This document shows positions 53,738 to 63,782 of a DNA stretch of 64,000 nt, in pieces. The stretch is taken from the NCBI RefSeq assembly GCF_017916425.1, contig NZ_JAFMSX010000001.1, forward strand, positions 682,001 to 746,000, read 5' to 3'. The notes beneath the pieces were generated by a model. The model ran no database searches and was not told the origin of the DNA. It worked only from the letters and a program-made list of their open reading frames with translations. The translations under genes and the position numbers were made by a program. The number at the start of each line of letters is the position of its first letter. The stretch's first letter is position 1. This DNA is from Nocardioides sp. SYSU D00065. Its GTDB lineage: Bacteria; Actinomycetota; Actinomycetes; Propionibacteriales; Nocardioidaceae.

Positions 53738-54313
53738 ATGGCACGGGCACTGATCGTCGTCGACGTCCAGAACGACTTCTGCGAGGGCGGCTCCCTCGCG
53801 GTGGTCGGCGGTGCCCGCGTGGCCGCCGACATCAGCGAGCTGCTGCACCGCCGCTCGGCCGATGACGCTGACGCGCCGGCGTACGACGTCGTGGTGGCCA
53901 CCAAGGACCACCACGTCGATCCCGGCGACCACTGGGCGGCGAAGCCGGACTTCGTCACCTCGTGGCCGGTGCACTGCAAGGTGGGCACCGAGGGCGCCGG
54001 CTTCCACCCCAACCTGGACCCGCAGCCCTTCGACGAGGTGTTCTACAAGGGTGAACACGCGGCGGCCTACTCGGGCTTCGAGGGGCGTACCTCGGCCGGT
54101 GAGGGCCTCGCCGACTGGCTGCGTGCGCGAGGGGTGACGGAGGTCGACGTGTGCGGGATCGCCACCGACCACTGCGTGCGCGCGACCGCGCTCGACAGCG
54201 CGGGCGAGGGTTTCGGGACCCGGGTGCTCACCGCACTGTGCGCCGGCGTCGCCGAGGACACGACCGCCGCCGCGATCACCGAGATGGCCGGCGCGGGCGT
54301 CGAGATCGCCTGA
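53738..54313 (+). CDS. pncA: Nicotinamidase (isochorismatase family)
   Basis: 191 aa. Converts nicotinamide to nicotinate, the substrate of PncB. The catalytic triad is Asp in VVDVQNDF, Lys in VFYKGEH and Cys in GIATDHCVRATA. The metal site Asp-x-His region is ATKDHHVDPGDHW. Length is normal. Converges with the DUF1697 gene with a 7-bp gap. Confidence 0.92.
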   Translation: MARALIVVDVQNDFCEGGSLAVVGGARVAADISELLHRRSADDADAPAYDVVVATKDHHVDPGDHWAAKPDFVTSWPVHCKVGTEGAGFHPNLDPQPFDEVFYKGEHAAAYSGFEGRTSAGEGLADWLRARGVTEVDVCGIATDHCVRATALDSAGEGFGTRVLTALCAGVAEDTTAAAITEMAGAGVEIA

Positions 54314-54320
54314 CCGGCGG

Positions 54321-54857
54321 TCAGCACCACTTCCCGGTGACGGTGCGCAGCACCTTGACCGTGCGGGCCGTCCCCTGGCCCAGCGCCGTGAGCTCCCGGG
54401 AGGCCATCACCTTCGAGGTGTGGATGTCGCCGTCGAGCAGGACGTAGGCGGCCCGGCCCTCCACGACCACCGTCTCGCCGGGGTGCGCCAGGGCGTGGAC
54501 GGCCGCCACGGCATCGGCGGGAGGCGCCTGGGCGTAAAGCGTGACGTAGTGCTGACCCGAGGGCTGGTGCTCGGCGTGGAGCTCCTCGGCGCGCGCGGTG
54601 AGCGCCGCGAGGTCGCCCGTCGTGAACACGATGGTGGGGACCTCGAACCCCGCGGCGTCGGCGTACGCCCGCTCGAGCGCCCGCTGGACCTCCTCGACCG
54701 AGCCGGCCGGGTGCGTCAGCCGGACGTTGCCGGTGTTGATGTAGGTCTCGACGTCGGACCCGCCGGCCGCCTCGGTCGCGGCCCTGATCGCCTCCTTGCG
54801 GAAGACGCGCGTCCGGCCGAGGTTGATGGCGCGCAGGAAGGCGACGTAGTCGGGCAC
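54321..54857 (-). CDS. DUF1697 family protein
   Basis: 178 aa. The N-terminus DYVAFLRAINLGRTRVF, then ETYINTGNVRL and the C-terminal VKVLRTVTGKWC match DUF1697, a widespread soluble family of unknown function with a ferredoxin-like fold. GTG start; CATGAT (54869-54864) lies 6 nt upstream as a possible -10. Confidence 0.88.
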   Translation of the reverse strand: MPDYVAFLRAINLGRTRVFRKEAIRAATEAAGGSDVETYINTGNVRLTHPAGSVEEVQRALERAYADAAGFEVPTIVFTTGDLAALTARAEELHAEHQPSGQHYVTLYAQAPPADAVAAVHALAHPGETVVVEGRAAYVLLDGDIHTSKVMASRELTALGQGTARTVKVLRTVTGKWC

Positions 54858-54917
54858 GAGCCGATCATGCCCGACCGGCAGGCGCCCGGTGAGGGTGCGG
54901 GTGGCTCAGCGGGTGGG

Positions 54918-55718
54918 TCAGCGCTTGCACTGGCTCGGCGGTGTCACCGCCGGGTCGAAGACGTGCTGCGGGGGCACGATGTTGTCGCCGTTGCTCGACT
55001 CCTGCATCGTCATCGCCCACCAGCCGGACTTCCGCGTCGCGATGTCGGCCCGCTCCTGCTTGGGGACGTCCTTCCACATGTTGAGGACGTCGACGCCCAC
55101 CTCGATGAGCTCGCCGTGCGGGGTGATCCTGGCGTCGGCCTCGATGCCCTGCAGCGCTGCGGGCACCTGGGGGAACAACCCGCGCGGCATGCCGGTGATC
55201 ACGGCCGCGGCCGGGATGCCGACGTCGATCCCGTCGCCGATGAGCCGGATCGCGCGGGCCGCGGTCACCGGCCAGGTCGGATCGAGGTCGGTCGGCAGCG
55301 CCCAGCTGCGGGTCGCGTCGTCGGTGATGTCCACCCAGCACGTGCCGGCGTTGGGACCCCAGTCGTCGCTGTTGAAGTACGTGCGGCCGGCCACGACGAG
55401 GTAGTCGACCTGTTGGGGGTTGCCGTCGATGACCGAATCCATCGACAGCTCGCTGTAGCCCGTCGAGGGGCTGTAGCGGCCGTCGAGGTCGAAGATGCGC
55501 TTGCCGCCCTTGTCGGGGTTCCGGGTGAGCAGCTGGCCGTGCCACTCGACGATGCCCATGCCCTCGACCTGCTCGACCATCGCCTCGAGCTGGTCGCCCT
55601 CGAGAAGGACCTCCGCGGTCTTGTCGGCGGCGGCCTCACCGGCTCCGCCGCAGCCGGTGAGCGCCAGCAGGAGACCGGCGGCGAGAGCCGCTGGGCGCGA
55701 GGCGTGGTGGCGTGTCAT
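54918..55718 (-). CDS. Lipoprotein, probably LppX/LprG-like
   Basis: 266 aa. Signal peptide with lipobox LLALTGCGG, so acylated at the Cys near residue 23. The mature part is beta-rich (IFDLDGRYSPSTGYSELSMD, VDYLVVAGRTYFNSDDW), a pattern seen in lipid-binding mycobacterial lipoproteins such as LppX/LprG, but I cannot confirm that family. A pair of Cys may form a disulfide. TAGGCT (55777-55772) could be its -10, with a ~47-nt leader. Confidence 0.75.
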   Translation of the reverse strand: MTRHHASRPAALAAGLLLALTGCGGAGEAAADKTAEVLLEGDQLEAMVEQVEGMGIVEWHGQLLTRNPDKGGKRIFDLDGRYSPSTGYSELSMDSVIDGNPQQVDYLVVAGRTYFNSDDWGPNAGTCWVDITDDATRSWALPTDLDPTWPVTAARAIRLIGDGIDVGIPAAAVITGMPRGLFPQVPAALQGIEADARITPHGELIEVGVDVLNMWKDVPKQERADIATRKSGWWAMTMQESSNGDNIVPPQHVFDPAVTPPSQCKR

Positions 55719-55794
55719 GGATCTGGTCCGTCCCGGTGGCGTCGGTGCGAGCTGCGTGCTCGATGGCCCGGAGCCTAGGACCGACCCGTCGGCC

Positions 55795-55815
55795 TTGTCC
55801 GGCAAAGCCGGATAA
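55795..55815 (-). terminator. Terminator after lysG
   Basis: TTgTCCGGC-AAA-GCCGGATAA, a near-perfect 21-nt inverted repeat 13 bp after the lysG stop. It could also be an operator for the lipoprotein gene, which starts 77 bp further on. Confidence 0.5.
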
Positions 55816-55827
55816 CTTGTCCGAGCG

Positions 55828-56736
55828 TCAGCTCGTCAGCCAGCCGCGGGCGGCACCCACGACCGCCTCGGTGAGGTCGGCGACGACCGAGGAGCCCAGG
55901 CGCCAGTGCTGCCAGAAGAGCGCCACCTCGGGCCGGCGGCCGGGGACCAGCTCCACCATGTCCCCACGGTCCAGCTCGGTCGCGACGTCGGCCTCGGGCA
56001 GCAGCCCCCATCCCATGCCCACTCGGATGGCCCGGTCGAACTCGCGCACGGACGGCACGTAGGTGACCGGCGGCGCGAGGTGGCGGCGGGTGACGCGGCG
56101 GATGAAGTCGTGCTGCAGCGAGTCGTTGCGGTCGAAGGCGACGATCGGCGCCTCGGCGAGCGCGGTGGACCCGACCCCTCCGGCGAAGTGGGTGGCGTGG
56201 AACCCGCGCGTGGCGACAGCGGCGTACCGCAGGCGCCCGAGCCGCACCACCCGGCACCCCGGCACGGGCTTGGGCTCGCCCGTGATCGCCGCCATCACCT
56301 CTCCCCGCCGCAACCGCTCGGCCGTGCGCGTGTGGTCCTCGCGCACCACCTCGAAGACCACCCGGTGCCGGGTCTGCACCTCGGCCAGCGCGTCGACGAA
56401 CCAGCTGTAGAGCGCGTCGGCGTTCACCGCGATCGGCAGGGAGGTGTACGACGCCCCGTCCTCGTCCTCCTCGACCAGCTCGGCCACCGCCTCGCGCTCG
56501 AGGAGCTCGGTCTGGGTGGCGAGGCGCACCAGCACGAGCCCGGCCTCGGTGGGCTCCAGCGGCTTGACGCGGTGCAGCAGCACGCGCCCGATGCGGGTCT
56601 CCAGGGACTTGATCCGCTGGCTCACGGCGGAGGGGGTGACGTGCAGCTCCCGAGCGGTGGCCTCGAAGGTGCCGAGCCGGACGGCGACGGCCAGCGTGCG
56701 CAGAGCCACAGGGTCGAGCTGGGTGACGTCTCTCAT
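55828..56736 (-). CDS. lysG: LysR-type regulator, ArgP/LysG family
   Basis: 302 aa. N-terminal winged HTH (LRTLAVAVRLGTFEATAREL to TPSAVSQRIKSLETRIGRVL) and a periplasmic-binding-like effector domain. Conserved with LysG/ArgP proteins, which activate lysE/argO when lysine or arginine is high. It is divergent from lysE, the usual arrangement. Confidence 0.9.
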   Translation of the reverse strand: MRDVTQLDPVALRTLAVAVRLGTFEATARELHVTPSAVSQRIKSLETRIGRVLLHRVKPLEPTEAGLVLVRLATQTELLEREAVAELVEEDEDGASYTSLPIAVNADALYSWFVDALAEVQTRHRVVFEVVREDHTRTAERLRRGEVMAAITGEPKPVPGCRVVRLGRLRYAAVATRGFHATHFAGGVGSTALAEAPIVAFDRNDSLQHDFIRRVTRRHLAPPVTYVPSVREFDRAIRVGMGWGLLPEADVATELDRGDMVELVPGRRPEVALFWQHWRLGSSVVADLTEAVVGAARGWLTS

Positions 56737-56738
56737 AC

Positions 56739-56766
56739 TTAGACATACTAATGATTCGTCAGAATC
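56739..56766. promoter_or_regulatory. LysG-type operator region
   Basis: TTAG-ACATA-CTAA (56739-56751) fits the LysR T-N11-A box, and GATTC-GTCA-GAATC (56753-56766) is a second inverted repeat one base on. Both lie in the 72-bp gap between divergent lysG and lysE. Confidence 0.6.
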
Positions 56767-56795
56767 GTTCGCTGGATTGCGGCACTTGCGGTGTC

Positions 56796-56801
56796 TAGCG
56801 T
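56796..56801 (+). promoter_or_regulatory. -10 hexamer TAGCGT of leaderless lysE
   Basis: TAGCGT ends 7 nt before the ATG at 56809. Confidence 0.5.
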
Positions 56802-56808
56802 TGACCAC

Positions 56809-57408
56809 ATGCTCCACGTCGTCCTCACCGGTCTCCTCACCGGCCTCGCCCTCATCGTCGCCATCGGCGCCCAGAACGCGTTCCTCCTGCGCCAGGGGAT
56901 CCGCGGCGAGCACGTCCTGCCCATCGTGCTGACGTGCCTGGTCTCCGACGTCGTCGCGATCACCGCCGGCGTGGCGGGCCTCGGCGTCGTCCTCGAGCGG
57001 TGGCCCGCGGTCCTCCCGGTGGCCCAGGTGCTCGGCGGTCTCTACCTCATCGCCTTCGGGGTGCACGCCGCGATGCGCGCCTGGCGGCCCAGTGCGCTGG
57101 AGGCCGGCGAGGGCGCCGCCCTCACTCCCGGCCGGGCCGTCCTGCTGACGCTGGCCCTGACCTGGCTCAACCCGCACTTCTACCTCGACGCCGTCCTGAT
57201 GCTCGGCACGGTGGCCAACAGCTTCGGCTCGGACCGCTGGTGGTTCCTCGCCGGAACGCTCGCCGCGAGCCTGATGTGGTTCTTCGGCCTGGGCTACGGC
57301 GCCCGCCTGCTGCGCGGGCTCTTCGCCCGGCCCGTGGCGTGGCGCGTGCTCGACTCGGCGATCGCGGTGGTCATGGGCACGTTGGGCGTCGGGCTGCTCG
57401 CCCACTGA
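56809..57408 (+). CDS. lysE: LysE/ArgO-family basic amino acid exporter
   Basis: 199-aa membrane protein with five or six helices. The LysE motifs GAQNAFLLRQG near the start and LTWLNPHFYLDAVL near 125 are present. It exports lysine and/or arginine. Activated by the divergent LysG. Confidence 0.92.
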   Translation: MLHVVLTGLLTGLALIVAIGAQNAFLLRQGIRGEHVLPIVLTCLVSDVVAITAGVAGLGVVLERWPAVLPVAQVLGGLYLIAFGVHAAMRAWRPSALEAGEGAALTPGRAVLLTLALTWLNPHFYLDAVLMLGTVANSFGSDRWWFLAGTLAASLMWFFGLGYGARLLRGLFARPVAWRVLDSAIAVVMGTLGVGLLAH

Positions 57409-57430
57409 GCGGCGTACGAGTGCGGGTGGG

Positions 57431-58228
57431 TCACTCGCCCGCGAAGCCGGTACCCCGCTCGGCTAGCGCCTCGCGCAACCGGTCGATGGCAATCGGACCG
57501 ACACCGTGCATGGCGGCCAGGTCGTCGGCGGAGCGGCCGGCGATCTGCTCCAACGTGGTGAGCCCGGCCTCCCGCAGCGCCCGGGTCGCCGGCGCGCCGA
57601 TCGTGCGGGGCAGCGGCGTGCCCTGCTGGCGCGGCGCGCGCTGCCGCGGCGAGGGCAGCGAGGCGTCGACGACCGCCTCTCCCCGCGGCGACAGCAGGTA
57701 GCCGATGGCGAGGGACTCGGTGAGCCCCAGCTCCTTGAGCTTGCGGACGTCCTTCTTGAACTCCGCCGTCTCGCGCCCCACCTCGGCGGCGAGGTCGGGG
57801 GCCCGCACGGTGGGGTTGCGGTCGATCAGGTCGAGCGTCTGCCGGGTCCACGGCCCGTGCGGCGACGACGCGTCGAGGCGGTCGAGCCGCGCGCTGATCT
57901 CGCAGATCTCCTCGGCGTCCGGGATGGACTCGCGCAGCGCCTCGCGCGGGTCGGGCCCGGCGTAGGTGAGACCGATGCGCCACGCCGGCTCCGACGACCG
58001 CGCCGCCAGCGCCTGCTTGAGCGCCGCCAGCGACGGGGCGCCCGCGCGACGGGCGTCCTCCGCGCGCAGCGACGCGACGCTGACCTGCTCGATCGAGGTG
58101 ACCTCGACGACGCCCACCGCCGTACGCATCCGCGTCCCGACGACGACCCGCGGCTTGGCCCAGCGCCGGAAGGCGAGGTCCACGGTCCCGGCCTTGATCG
58201 CCGCCAGCTCGGCGGGTCGGATCATCAT
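57431..58228 (-). CDS. ASCH-like and helix-hairpin-helix domain protein
   Basis: 265 aa. The first ~60 residues (IRPAELAAIKAGTVDLAFRR to AVGVVEVTSIEQV) look like an ASCH/PUA-type RNA-binding fold. The C-terminal ~50 (TRALREAGLTTLEQIAGRSA, then LAAMHGVGPIAIDRLREAL) form a helix-hairpin-helix. The middle has a winged-helix look. Nucleic-acid binding is likely; a more exact role is not known. CAGGCT lies 6 nt before the ATG as a weak -10. The hairpin array lies just upstream. Confidence 0.7.
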   Translation of the reverse strand: MMIRPAELAAIKAGTVDLAFRRWAKPRVVVGTRMRTAVGVVEVTSIEQVSVASLRAEDARRAGAPSLAALKQALAARSSEPAWRIGLTYAGPDPREALRESIPDAEEICEISARLDRLDASSPHGPWTRQTLDLIDRNPTVRAPDLAAEVGRETAEFKKDVRKLKELGLTESLAIGYLLSPRGEAVVDASLPSPRQRAPRQQGTPLPRTIGAPATRALREAGLTTLEQIAGRSADDLAAMHGVGPIAIDRLREALAERGTGFAGE

Positions 58229-58271
58229 GCGACCAGCCTGCCAGAGCGCGGGCGCGGGTGAGCGGTGAGCC

Positions 58272-58542
58272 AGCCACATTCCGTCGCTCGTGGATGTGGC
58301 TCAGCCACCGCTCGGGCGGCGCGCGGGTCGCAGGGATCGCGGTGCGTCAGCCACATCCGGACGCCTGCTGATGTGGTTCAGCCACCGCTCGGGCGGCGCG
58401 GAGCGCGGCTCGCGGGGATGGCGGTGCCCCAGCCACATCCCGGCGCCTGCCGATGTGGCTCAGCCACCGCTCGGGCGGGCGCCAGCGCGGGTCGCGAAGG
58501 TGGCGGTGCGTCAGCCACATCCGGACGCCTGCCGATGTGGCT
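58272..58542. repeat. Array of four ~30-nt hairpins at ~80-bp spacing
   Basis: The 378-bp gap 58229-58606 holds no gene but four copies of AGCCACATc-N12-gATGTGGCT at 58272-58301, 58349-58378, 58431-58460 and 58513-58542 (start-to-start 77, 82, 82 bp). The arms are 9 nt; copies 1 and 2 carry one change in an arm. Each is followed by C-AGCCACCGC, which with the preceding GTGGCT forms a second palindrome, and a CGGGCGG stretch. The spacers between hairpins are also similar, so this is a tandem repeat of an ~82-bp unit. Confidence 0.92.
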
Positions 58543-58606
58543 CAGCCACCGCCCACCCGAGCGCAGCCGGGCGCGCAGCCCGGCGGACCGCCGCGGCCGC
58601 CCCGCG

Positions 58607-60391
<1,785 letters not shown>

Positions 60392-60399
<8 letters not shown>

Positions 60400-61027
60400 G
60401 GCGCTCGGCCACCGCGCGGGCCGCCGCGATGACCTGCGGGGCCACCACGTCCTCGTCGATGGGACCGTCGAGGCTGACCACGCCGACGCTGGCGCGCAGC
60501 CCCTCGACGCCGCGCACCGGGGCGGCCAGCCCTCGCGCCCCGGCCTGCAGCTCGCCGCTCGTCACGGCGTACGCCGGCTCCCGGGCGTCGAGCAGCGCGA
60601 TCGCCTTGCCGGCCGCACCCTGGGCGAGCGGGTGGCGGGCGCCGACCCGGTAGGCGACGTGGAAGTCGGTCCACGTCGGCTCCACGACCGCCAGTGCGAG
60701 CGCCTCGTCGCCGTCGGCGACGGTCAGGTGGGCGGTGGAGCCGATCGACTCGGCGAGCGAGCGCAGGACCGGCATGGCCAGGTCGCGCAGCAGCGGCTGC
60801 ACGCCGCTGGCCAGGTGCAGCACTCCGAGCCCGACGAACAGCCGGGAGCGGGCGTCGCGGCGGACCAGTCCGTGCTGCTCGAGGGTGCTGATCAGCCGGT
60901 AGACGACCGTGCGGTTGACCTCGAGCCGGCCGGCGAGCTCGGTGACGGTGAGTCCCTCGGGGCTGTCGGCCAGCACCCGCAGCACCTTCAGGCCCCGGTC
61001 GAGCGTCTGGGAGGTCTCCGCGGCCAT
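60392..61027 (-). CDS. IclR family transcriptional regulator
   Basis: 211 aa, a little short. N-terminal winged HTH (LKVLRVLADSPEGLTVTELA to VVYRLISTLEQHGLV) and a truncated-looking IclR effector domain ending at AARAVAERL. Targets are unknown; the nearby hppD is a candidate. TAGGCT (61039-61034) ends 6 nt before the ATG, so leaderless. Confidence 0.85.
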
Positions 61028-61056
61028 GGCGCGAGCCTAGCGATCGCGCAACGGCG

Positions 61057-62835
61057 TCAGGAGGACTGGCGCATCGCCCACTCGCGGATCCTGTTGATCC
61101 GCTCGTGCAGCTGCTCGGCGCTGGCCACCGCGGCCGGCGGGCCGCCGCACTCCCTGCGGAGCGCGGCGTGGGTGATGCCGTGCGCCTGGCCGGTGCGGTG
61201 GTGCCACGCGGCGACGAGGCCGTTGAGCTCGCGGCGCAGCACGCCGAGCTGCTGGTGGGTGCTGAGCTGCTCGACGGAGTCCACGACCCGGTCCCCGCCA
61301 CCGTCGGCCTTCTGCTTGCGAGCGCGCTCGCTCTGCCGCGAGTGCAGCAGCTCGCGGACCTGGTCGGCCTCGAGCAGTCCCGGGATGCCGAGGAAGTCCA
61401 TCTCCTCCTCCGAGCCGACGTGCACCTCGCCGGAGTGGCCGAACTGGGCGCCCTCGTAGAGGACGTGGTCGAAGGACGCGGTGGAGCCGAGCGCCTCCCA
61501 CGACATCTCCAGCTCGTCGGAGGCCGACTCCCCCTGCTGCGCCTCTGCCAGCAGGCCCTCCTCGGCGGCGAAGATGTCGTCGTCGTCGGTGACCCGTCGG
61601 CCGAGCACGTGGTCGCGCTGGGCCTCCATGTCGGAGGCGAACTCAAGCAGGTGGGGCACCGACGGCAGGAACACCGAGGCGGTCTCGCCGCGGGAGCGGG
61701 CGCGGACGAAGCGGCCGACCGCCTGCGCGAAGAACAGCGGAGTCGAGACCGTGGTGGCCCACACCCCGACGGCGAGCCGCGGCACGTCGACGCCCTCGGA
61801 CACCATCCGGACCGCGACCATCCAGCGGTCCTCGGAGGCGGCGAACTTCGCGATCTTCTTCGAGGAGCCCTTCTCGTCCGAGAGCACGACGGTCGGCGTC
61901 TCGCCGCTGATCTTCTTCAGCAGCGCCGCGTAGGCGCGGGCGGTGTCCTGGTCGCCGGCGATCACCAGGCCGCCGGCGTCGGGAACGTGACGGCGTACTT
62001 CCGAGAGCCGCTTGTCGGCGGCCTCCAGCACCGCCGGGATCCACGATCCGCGCGGGTCGAGGGCCGTACGCAGCGCCTGGGCGTGCATGTCCTTGGTGAG
62101 CGGCTCCCCCAGGCGGGCGACGACCTCGTCGCCGGCGCGGGTGCGCCACTGCATCTCCCCGGAGTAGGCCATGAACAGCACCGGGCGCACGACGTGGTCC
62201 GCGAGCGCGTGGGCGTAGCCGTAGGTGAAGTCGGCCGCGGACGTCGGGATCCCGTCGTCACCCGGGACGTAGGTGACGAAGGGGATCGGGTTGATGTCGG
62301 AGCGGAACGGCGTGCCGGTCAGCGCGAGCCGGCGCGTCGCCGGGTCGAAGGCCTCGCGCACGCCCTCGCCCCACGACAGCGCGTCGCCGGCGTGGTGGAT
62401 CTCGTCGAGGATGACCAGGGTCTTGAAGCGCTCGGTGCGAATGCGCATGGCGAGCGGGTTGACCGCCACGCCGGCGTAGGTCACCGCGATCCCGACGTAG
62501 TCGTCGGAGGTCTTGCCCTTGCCCGCCGAGTAGGTGGGGTCGATCGGGATGCCGGCGCGCGCCGCCGCCTCGGCCCACTGGGTCTTGAGGTGCTCGGTGG
62601 GAGCCACGACGGTGATCCGGTCGACCACGCGGCGACTCAGCAGGTCGGCCGCGACCGTCAGGGCGAAGGTCGTCTTGCCGGCGCCGGGCGTCGCGACGGT
62701 GAGGAAGTCACGCGGCTGCCGGGACTGGTAGGCGTCCATCGCCGCCTGCTGCCAGGCGCGGAGGGACGGCGCGGTGCCCCAGGCGGCCCGGTCCGGCCAG
62801 GCGGGAGGCAGCGGCGCGTCGGGGCGCCCCGTCAC
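61057..62835 (-). CDS. DEAH-box superfamily 2 helicase
   Basis: 592 aa. Helicase motifs: Walker A VATPGAGKTTFA, Ia VVAPTEHLKTQW, II VILDEIHHAG (DEIH), III ALTGTPFRSD, V VRMVSEGVDVPRL and VI QAVGRFVRAR. An XPB/ComFA-like core with a C-terminal helical region. Role unknown; the DUF3039-helicase pair is conserved in actinobacteria. GTG overlaps the DUF3039 stop (GTGA). Confidence 0.9.
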   Translation of the reverse strand: MTGRPDAPLPPAWPDRAAWGTAPSLRAWQQAAMDAYQSRQPRDFLTVATPGAGKTTFALTVAADLLSRRVVDRITVVAPTEHLKTQWAEAAARAGIPIDPTYSAGKGKTSDDYVGIAVTYAGVAVNPLAMRIRTERFKTLVILDEIHHAGDALSWGEGVREAFDPATRRLALTGTPFRSDINPIPFVTYVPGDDGIPTSAADFTYGYAHALADHVVRPVLFMAYSGEMQWRTRAGDEVVARLGEPLTKDMHAQALRTALDPRGSWIPAVLEAADKRLSEVRRHVPDAGGLVIAGDQDTARAYAALLKKISGETPTVVLSDEKGSSKKIAKFAASEDRWMVAVRMVSEGVDVPRLAVGVWATTVSTPLFFAQAVGRFVRARSRGETASVFLPSVPHLLEFASDMEAQRDHVLGRRVTDDDDIFAAEEGLLAEAQQGESASDELEMSWEALGSTASFDHVLYEGAQFGHSGEVHVGSEEEMDFLGIPGLLEADQVRELLHSRQSERARKQKADGGGDRVVDSVEQLSTHQQLGVLRRELNGLVAAWHHRTGQAHGITHAALRRECGGPPAAVASAEQLHERINRIREWAMRQSS

Positions 62836-63107
62836 GCCTCGGGACCCGAGCCGTCAGAACCGCCACCGGGCTTCATCGACTCCCAGATCTCCTTGCACTC
62901 CGGGCAGACCGGGAACTTCTCCGGAGCCCGTGAGGGGACCCACACCTTGCCGCACAGGGCGATCACGGGGGTGCCCATCACCATCGCCTCGGTGAGCTTG
63001 TCCTTGGGGACGTAGTGGGAGAACCGCTCGTGGTCGCCCTCGTCCGTGGGCACCGTCTGACGCTCTTCGACCGTCTGGCTGCCCGGCGCGAATCCGATGG
63101 TGCTCAT
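62832..63107 (-). CDS. DUF3039 small zinc-ribbon-like protein
   Basis: 91 aa. Matches DUF3039: HERFSHYVPKDKLTEAMVMG, ALCGKVWVPSR and the paired cysteines in FPVCPECKEIW, which likely bind zinc. TAGGCT (63121-63116) ends 8 nt before the ATG. Coupled to the downstream helicase. Confidence 0.9.
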   Translation of the reverse strand: MSTIGFAPGSQTVEERQTVPTDEGDHERFSHYVPKDKLTEAMVMGTPVIALCGKVWVPSRAPEKFPVCPECKEIWESMKPGGGSDGSGPEA

Positions 63108-63130
63108 GGTGGAGAAGCCTAACCCCGGGG

Positions 63131-63685
63131 TCAGTTCATGTCCGGATCGACGGGCCGGTTGACGTGCCAGGCGAGCATGCCGGGTTGGCGGCGCATGACG
63201 TCTCGCCACAGCACGCTCGGGTCACCGCGGAAGGCGTCGGCCGCCTCGCTCGACACGACGTACCAGCTGCCCTCCTGGATCTCGACCTCGAGCTGGCCGG
63301 CGCCCCAGCCGGCGTAGCCGGCGAACACCCGCATGGCGCTCAGCGAGCCGTCGACCAGCTCGGTGGGCGTGTCGAGGTCGATCATCCCGAGCAGCCCGGC
63401 CACGGGGCGCCAGCCGACGGGTGGCTGCTGCGGGTCACGCAGCCGCGCGACGGCCAGTGCCCCGTCGGTGCCCACCGGTCCGCCGCGGAACAGGACCTCG
63501 GGCTCGGCCACCACGTCGCGCCACGGCTCGAGCACGTCGGCGACGAGCACCTGGGATGGCCGGTTGAGCACCACCCCGAGCGCGCCCTCCTCGTTGACGT
63601 CGAGCAGCAGCACCACGGTGTCGGCGAAGTTGGGATCCTGCAGGGCCGGCGTCGCCACCAGCAGCATCCCCGATGCGAGCTGCAT
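63131..63685 (-). CDS. YqgE/AlgH family protein (DUF179)
   Basis: 184 aa. Family blocks GMLLVATPALQDPNFADTVV, GALGVVLNRPS and VFAGYAGWGAGQLEVEI are present. Function is unsettled (it has been linked to regulation in other bacteria). The ATG at 63685 is chosen; CATAGT lies 7 nt upstream. Confidence 0.92.
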   Translation of the reverse strand: MQLASGMLLVATPALQDPNFADTVVLLLDVNEEGALGVVLNRPSQVLVADVLEPWRDVVAEPEVLFRGGPVGTDGALAVARLRDPQQPPVGWRPVAGLLGMIDLDTPTELVDGSLSAMRVFAGYAGWGAGQLEVEIQEGSWYVVSSEAADAFRGDPSVLWRDVMRRQPGMLAWHVNRPVDPDMN

Positions 63686-63782
63686 GTCGTCCACTATGAC
63701 AAACCGACCGCAGGCGCACACCACCCTCAGAGCCCAGAAGACCGGCGGACGTCGGCGGGTGCGGCGGGCCCGGTCAGCACAC

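Noticed and set aside
58272..58542. CRISPR array
   Set aside because: Units are only four, repeats are long hairpins and the spacers between them are alike rather than unique; no cas gene is near.
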